Source of the DNA: Roseibium sp. Sym1
Lineage (GTDB): Bacteria; Pseudomonadota; Alphaproteobacteria; Rhizobiales; Stappiaceae
NCBI RefSeq assembly: GCF_027359675.1
Contig: NZ_CP114786.1
Location: 6,112,501-6,176,500 of the forward strand
Length of the DNA stretch: 64,000 bases
Direction: 5' to 3'
Below the pieces are notes generated by a model. That model was given only the letters and a program-made list of their open reading frames with translations. It did no database searches and was not told where the DNA came from. The position numbers and the translations under genes are program-made. Below, piece after piece: positions 60,016-64,000 of the stretch; position 1 is the first letter of the stretch, and each line of letters opens with the position of its first letter.

Positions 60016-62562
60016 TCAAGACTGCCGATCGATCATGTTGCCGTAATAGGCAGCGGTTCTGGGCGGCAGACCGCGGATCAGCCGCAATTCCTGCAGATCC
60101 AGCCCGGCATCCGCAAAGGCCGCTTCCATCGTCTCCCGCACCGCGTTCAGATTGTCGAAGGTGTCCTTGCGGTCCACCCAGAGACTGGCATAGGTACCGC
60201 CGCCGCGCAGGCTGATCGCGGCTTCAAGCGGACCGGTCGCGGTCAGGTCGAGCGCGAATCTCAGTCGCCAGGCAGGCTCAGCCTCGTCCCCGGTCTGATT
60301 TCCCGCACCATCCCGGCCGATCTGCATCTGCATGACCGCCGTTTCCTGGCCTATCGCCAGAGGCAGCTCGAGCACCAGATCCATGGGCTTGGCCGTCGCC
60401 TGCGGGGCACTGTCCCTGGTCAGGCCGGTGTTCGACAATTGCGTCAGACGCAGGCGCGCAAGGGCTGCGTCGGTTTCCTTCAACAAGGCCTGGAGATTTT
60501 GCGGAGCCGCGCCCGCCCAGTAACCGCTCGCCACCTGTTGTGCCTGCCCCTGGGGCGCCGCGTGGCGGGACGGCGCCGCGGGCTGCCCGGCGGGCCGGGC
60601 TATTTCAGGCCGGGCGCCCAGCTGCTGAAGCAGGGACTTGAAGGACAACAGAGCGGATTTGAGATCCGGCACCGCTCCAGTCCCGCTGCCCGGTAGCGCC
60701 AGCTGCGCCTCGCGAAACTGGCCCGACTGGCGTACCGCCTGCTGCAGGTCGCCCGCGCTTGCCCCGCCAGACAGGTTCAGCCGCAAGCCCAGGATCTGCT
60801 GCATGGCCTTGACCACCGCATCCGGCAGGGCGACATTTCCGGCACCTTGAGCACTCATCAGGCTGCCGACCTGGGCAAACAGGCTCGTGAGACCGGCCTG
60901 CTGCTCGGCCAGGGGCTTCTGCAGGGCGCCGGCGACCTGCGCCGCCGGCTCCGGTTTGCCGGCCAGGACCTGATGTCCCGAAGTTGCCGGACCAGCGCCG
61001 CCAAGCGGCTGACTGCCCAGCTGCTGATAGGGTTGCCCGTTCAGGATCCGGACCGGCGCAGCACCTTGTTGCTGGCCGAGACCACCGGTTCCCGCGGTCA
61101 GGGTCGCCAGCGCAGGCCCCTGTGCGCCGGTTTGTGCGCCGGTCGGGGGTGTGGCAGTCAAGACCGCAGATTGCGCGGCCGGTGTGGAAGCCACGCCTGG
61201 CGTTGTCCCCGCGAGTGACGGCGTTGCCTGGCCTGACGGGTGCGGTCCAGCCTGCCCGGGACCGGATGCTGTCGCCTGACCGGATGCGGTCTGCGCCGCC
61301 GGCTGCGGTTGGGGAGATCCCGTGCCCGGCCGGAACTGTGCAGGCGCGCCCTGTTGGCCAAGTCTTGTCCCCGGGACTGCCTGTTCGCCTGAAGGCTGCC
61401 CTGCGGCGGGCGCAACTGGGGATCCCTGCCCCGCCGGCGCGCCGGTCTGCGCAGAGCTTGCGGAAGCTGCCTGCCCCCCGGCCGGCGGCGCGGTCCCCGG
61501 CAACGGCGTGCCTGCAGCCTGGCCGGCAGGTGTCGCCGAGACCTGTGCCGGCGTTCCCCCTGCTGCGGTTCCAGCGGGTCCAGTGGTGGAGACGGTCACA
61601 GACGATGCTGACAAGGCCCCCGCGCCAGACGGCACACCCGTTGAGGAATTGCCGGATACCGGAGGCGGCGCCTGCTGCCCTGCCGGTGTGTTGGAGGAGA
61701 AGATGGGCTGCGTCCCGGAAGATGCGCCCTGCCCCACCGTTGTGCCAGTGACGGTTCCGCCACCCGGGAGCTGTCCCGGCGAAGCGGACACCTGAGGAGG
61801 CGCCTGACTGGAGGCAACGGCCGGTGCCTGAGGACTGCCGCCGCCAGCGGATGCAGCCGGAGCGGGCACGCCGGGTTGCGAAACGCCGGGCTGGGGCGGT
61901 TGCGGGGTTCCCGACACTGTGGCCTGGCCGGACAAGGGCGCCGGGGCAGCGCTGCCTCCCGCGCCGGGCGACGGCTGCGTCCCTGGAGCCGTGGCCAAGG
62001 GGCCCGTAGGAGCACCCGTGCCCGAGCCTCCCACAGTCGCCGGCATGACTTGAACGAGATGAGCTCCCGCGGGCGTCGCCGTGACAATCGGACGGGCAGC
62101 GGCGCTCTGAGCGGGGAATGCGGACGAAGATCCACCCGTTTGGGGCAGGTCCGGCCGGACCGAATTCGCTGGAGAGGGGTTGGCCAGAGATGGGGTGGCC
62201 GGAGATCGGGTGGCCGGAGATGGGCTGGAACGGGACGGATTGGGCTGGGCCTGCTGTCCCCCCTGGCCTTGCACCGCCCCGCCGCTCTGCTGTCCGGTCT
62301 GTGCAGGCGCCTTGTCGGTCGTGATCAATATGGCCGGCTGCTGCTTGCTGCCCGAGACCGTTACCGTCACCTCCGCATTTGCCGGCAGGGGACTGGCAAC
62401 CCGAAGGTCGACCTTGCCGTCGGCGGTCGCGAGACGCACCACGCCTCCCGGCAAATTGCTCTCCACCCTGGCCTTGATTTCCGTTCCCGGCTCAAGCGTC
62501 CGCGCAGCAGAGCCGTTGCCGCTCCCCTGGGGCAGTGTGGACGCACTCACCGTTTCAACCAT
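60016..62562 (-). CDS. FliK-like flagellar hook-length control protein
   Basis: 848 residues from ATG 62562 (MVETVSAS), with GGAG 9 bases upstream; ATG 62601 is the other choice. Residues 1-95 hold a short beta-rich part (EIKARVESNLPGG). The middle (about 95-520) is an extremely Pro/Ala/Gly/Ser/Gln-rich linker. The C-terminal part carries LELPLAIGQETAVMQMQI and LRFALDLTATGPLEAAISLRGG, which is the FliK C-terminal domain (export-switch partner). It lies just upstream of the FlhB-tail gene, supporting a flagellar role. The repeats in the linker make sequence errors possible. Confidence 0.85.
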   Translation of the reverse strand: MVETVSASTLPQGSGNGSAARTLEPGTEIKARVESNLPGGVVRLATADGKVDLRVASPLPANAEVTVTVSGSKQQPAILITTDKAPAQTGQQSGGAVQGQGGQQAQPNPSRSSPSPATRSPATPSLANPSPANSVRPDLPQTGGSSSAFPAQSAAARPIVTATPAGAHLVQVMPATVGGSGTGAPTGPLATAPGTQPSPGAGGSAAPAPLSGQATVSGTPQPPQPGVSQPGVPAPAASAGGGSPQAPAVASSQAPPQVSASPGQLPGGGTVTGTTVGQGASSGTQPIFSSNTPAGQQAPPPVSGNSSTGVPSGAGALSASSVTVSTTGPAGTAAGGTPAQVSATPAGQAAGTPLPGTAPPAGGQAASASSAQTGAPAGQGSPVAPAAGQPSGEQAVPGTRLGQQGAPAQFRPGTGSPQPQPAAQTASGQATASGPGQAGPHPSGQATPSLAGTTPGVASTPAAQSAVLTATPPTGAQTGAQGPALATLTAGTGGLGQQQGAAPVRILNGQPYQQLGSQPLGGAGPATSGHQVLAGKPEPAAQVAGALQKPLAEQQAGLTSLFAQVGSLMSAQGAGNVALPDAVVKAMQQILGLRLNLSGGASAGDLQQAVRQSGQFREAQLALPGSGTGAVPDLKSALLSFKSLLQQLGARPEIARPAGQPAAPSRHAAPQGQAQQVASGYWAGAAPQNLQALLKETDAALARLRLTQLSNTGLTRDSAPQATAKPMDLVLELPLAIGQETAVMQMQIGRDGAGNQTGDEAEPAWRLRFALDLTATGPLEAAISLRGGGTYASLWVDRKDTFDNLNAVRETMEAAFADAGLDLQELRLIRGLPPRTAAYYGNMIDRQS

Positions 62563-62790
62563 CACACCATCTCCGGGTGACCAGGTCCCGCTCACGGGCA
62601 TTCATTCGCGGAATCATAAGGCTCGATTATGGCCGGTTTCTTAAGGAATGCCAGAGTTGACACGGATCAAGGCAATGCGGGCCGGTTTCCCGCACCATGC
62701 TGTTATCCGCCGGTGTCCTTCTCCCCGACGGTGCTCAAAAAACACTCATGAGGAGGACGCACGTTTCGCCCGAACAAGAGGAGACACAGC

Positions 62791-63042
62791 GTGAACTGGA
62801 TGGATCGCCTGAATGAACGCGCCGAACTGATGGGCAGGATGCTCGATACAATCGGTGCCATGAAGTACATGCCTTCGGGGGCGCAGTCGCAGGCCGTCAT
62901 GCGGTCTGCCGCCTATCGCTGCATCAACTGCTCGGAAACGGACGCCTGCCGAACGTGGCTGGAGCAGCACCCGGACGGGGCTGAACACCCGCTCGACCAA
63001 TGCCCGAACGCCGCACTTTTCAACAGCTGGCTGGACAACTGA
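62791..63042 (+). CDS. DUF6455-type small protein with cysteine pairs
   Basis: 83 residues from GTG 62791, with GAGGAGA 8 bases upstream. The Cys pattern is RCINCSETDACRTWL near 44-58 and CPNAALF near 71-77. I believe this matches DUF6455, a small cytoplasmic family of unknown function common in alphaproteobacteria. The first half is helical (NERAELMGRMLDTIGAM). Convergent with the small membrane-protein gene. Function not known. Confidence 0.75.
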   Translation: MNWMDRLNERAELMGRMLDTIGAMKYMPSGAQSQAVMRSAAYRCINCSETDACRTWLEQHPDGAEHPLDQCPNAALFNSWLDN

Positions 63043-63060
63043 TCGCTTCCCTCGAAACGC

Positions 63061-63363
63061 TCAACCGTGCTTCCGGCGCCGGCTGAGCCAGAACGCCAGG
63101 CCGGAGGCCAGCGCGCCTCCGACAAATCTGAAGGGAAACATTGCCAGGGCGCCCGCATCCTGGGAGATGGGTAGCGGCAATTGCAGCATGCCGACCGCGG
63201 CCTCGAGAATGAGTGAAAGCGCGGCGGCGGCGAAACCCGCGATCCACAATTTTTGCGCACGGTCGGCGCGCCACCCCAGATAGGCCCCGATCAGGAGCGC
63301 AAACGGGTTCAAGAGACCGGACAGTCCGATCAGGTCGTACCAGGTTTCCGAGAGGGTCATCAT
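63061..63363 (-). CDS. small membrane protein of unknown function
   Basis: 100 residues; ATG 63363 has AGGAG about 6 bases upstream. Three likely membrane segments: SGLLNPFALLIGAYLGW, KLWIAGFAAAALSLILEAAVGML, and MFPFRFVGGALASGLAFWL, with a basic C-terminus RRRKHG. Not recognised. Convergent with the DUF6455 gene, 18 bases apart. Confidence 0.65.
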   Translation of the reverse strand: MMTLSETWYDLIGLSGLLNPFALLIGAYLGWRADRAQKLWIAGFAAAALSLILEAAVGMLQLPLPISQDAGALAMFPFRFVGGALASGLAFWLSRRRKHG

Positions 63364-63857
63364 ATGCTCCTCTTAACGGCAGCCGCCTGAAATTGCGAGA
63401 GACATTTAGGCCTTCTTTTCTGGCCGCCCCCACCTTCCGAAAAATCTGCAACCTGACCCACTGGAGCGCTTTGCGATCAATCAGGGTCATTTGACCGAGG
63501 CGATTTGGCTCGCTGGCGAGGCGGGCCTGGCGCGGAGGTGTTTCCCACCATTAGGGGCCAACGACGCCGGCGTGCCAAACCGCCTGGCCCGCCGGCAGCG
63601 CTGCGCCGCTTGTCCGATGCACCGCATCGCGCTTCGCAACGCGCCTTGCCGTTTGAACCGGATAGTCTCATCAGCAGCAACGTTCAGCACTAATACGTAT
63701 TATTACGAAACTTTTCGTATTCACAAGAACATGAACACCAATTCACATAACTGTCTGTAACTTTACTTTCCTCCGCCATGTGCTAATCTAAATAAATTGG
63801 GCACCCAATACGCGGACCCTAGCCCCTCTTCATTTCTGCTCGGCAAGATTTAAATAC
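63364..63857. other. intergenic region, promoter side of right-edge gene
   Basis: About 495 bases. Open frames inside are short and composition-driven. The last 170 bases are clearly AT-rich compared with the rest of the window (for example TTCGTATTCACAAGAACATG and AATCTAAATAAATTGGGC) and should contain the promoter of the gene starting at 63858. No conserved motif was recognised. Confidence 0.5.
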
Positions 63858-64000
63858 ATGAATTTACTTGCACCCTTCCATGAAGACGACCCTACCATTG
63901 AAGTATTGGGCAAGACGGATCGACGTCTTGGAATCCAGTGCCACCATTGCGGACGGTTTCGCTACATGAGTGCCGGCCGGTTCTCAGGCGATCAGAAAAT
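63858..64000 (+). CDS. partial CDS at right edge, zinc-ribbon-like N-terminus
   Basis: The frame starts at ATG 63858 and reaches the window end without a stop, giving 47 residues. It begins MNLLAPFHEDDPTIEVLG and contains a pair of cysteines spaced as in QCHHCGRFRYMS, like half of a zinc ribbon. The C-terminal part is outside the window. Not recognised. No obvious ribosome binding site is visible, so the start is uncertain. Confidence 0.5.
   Translation, partial: MNLLAPFHEDDPTIEVLGKTDRRLGIQCHHCGRFRYMSAGRFSGDQK

Noticed and set aside
61876..62580. Open frames antisense to the FliK-like linker
   Set aside because: The repetitive Pro/Ala-rich linker gives long open frames on both strands by composition.
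63491..63760. 89-residue plus-strand open frame
   Set aside because: Overlaps other frames, low-quality composition, no motif; region treated as intergenic.
1..64000. CRISPR arrays or plasmid/phage origin features
   Set aside because: No regularly spaced repeats, cas genes, replication genes or structural phage genes were seen.

Overview
The window is high-GC DNA from what is probably an alphaproteobacterium of the Hyphomicrobiales, perhaps Stappiaceae (Roseibium/Labrenzia-like). That placement is inferred from the right-hand third (GatB, a FlhB-tail protein beside a FliK-like protein, a DUF930 protein, two DUF2147 proteins, a DUF6455 protein) and from general codon and GC character; there is no rRNA or other marker to settle it. 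It contains two large specialised loci followed by ordinary chromosomal genes.

Region 1 (about 1-17,200) looks like a sphingolipid synthesis and export locus. It has a serine palmitoyltransferase-type enzyme, a 3-ketosphinganine reductase-like SDR, a bacterial ceramide-synthase-type N-acyltransferase, a dedicated ACP, and two modifying enzymes that resemble eukaryotic proteins: a DES1/DEGS-like sphingolipid delta-4 desaturase and an FA2H/Scs7-like ceramide fatty-acid hydroxylase. A small fatty-acid-synthase kit (ketosynthase plus a two-subunit hot-dog dehydratase) sits between them. Two LptF/LptG-type permeases and an LptB-type ATPase suggest a private Lpt-like exporter. Three glycosyltransferases and a methyltransferase could build the head group.

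Region 2 (about 17,400-49,950) is a hybrid NRPS-PKS cluster, almost all on the minus strand and largely translationally coupled. In transcription order: radical SAM enzyme, A-PCP, A-PCP-C, SyrP-like dioxygenase, degenerate C-A-PCP, PKS (KS-AT-KR-ACP), a four-gene set for a hydroxymalonyl-ACP-type extender (3-hydroxyacyl dehydrogenase, ACP, acyl dehydrogenase, FkbH), a 77-residue protein, a 708-residue protein with a possible caspase-like His/Cys pair, FAAL-ACP-C-A(Ser)-PCP-C, a type II thioesterase and a second Fe(II)/2OG dioxygenase. A divergent penicillin-acylase-family hydrolase flanks the cluster. A lipid-initiating FAAL next to an acylase suggests an acylated intermediate that is later deacylated. 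A MITE-like element lies inside the extender operon, a 100-bp palindromic repeat lies near the left end, and a frameshifted IS3-family remnant plus tRNA-Ser(GCT) lies at the right end. This is consistent with a mobile accessory island, but no integrase or att duplication was seen.

Region 3 (about 50,400-64,000) is housekeeping or core-like: tRNA-Ser, DUF930 protein, Sel1-like protein, two DUF2147 proteins, GNAT, GT39-type glycosyltransferase, a putative aerolysin-like beta-pore protein, a LysR regulator, a GFA-fold protein, GatB, FlhB-tail, FliK-like, DUF6455 and a small membrane protein, ending in a partial zinc-ribbon-like gene.
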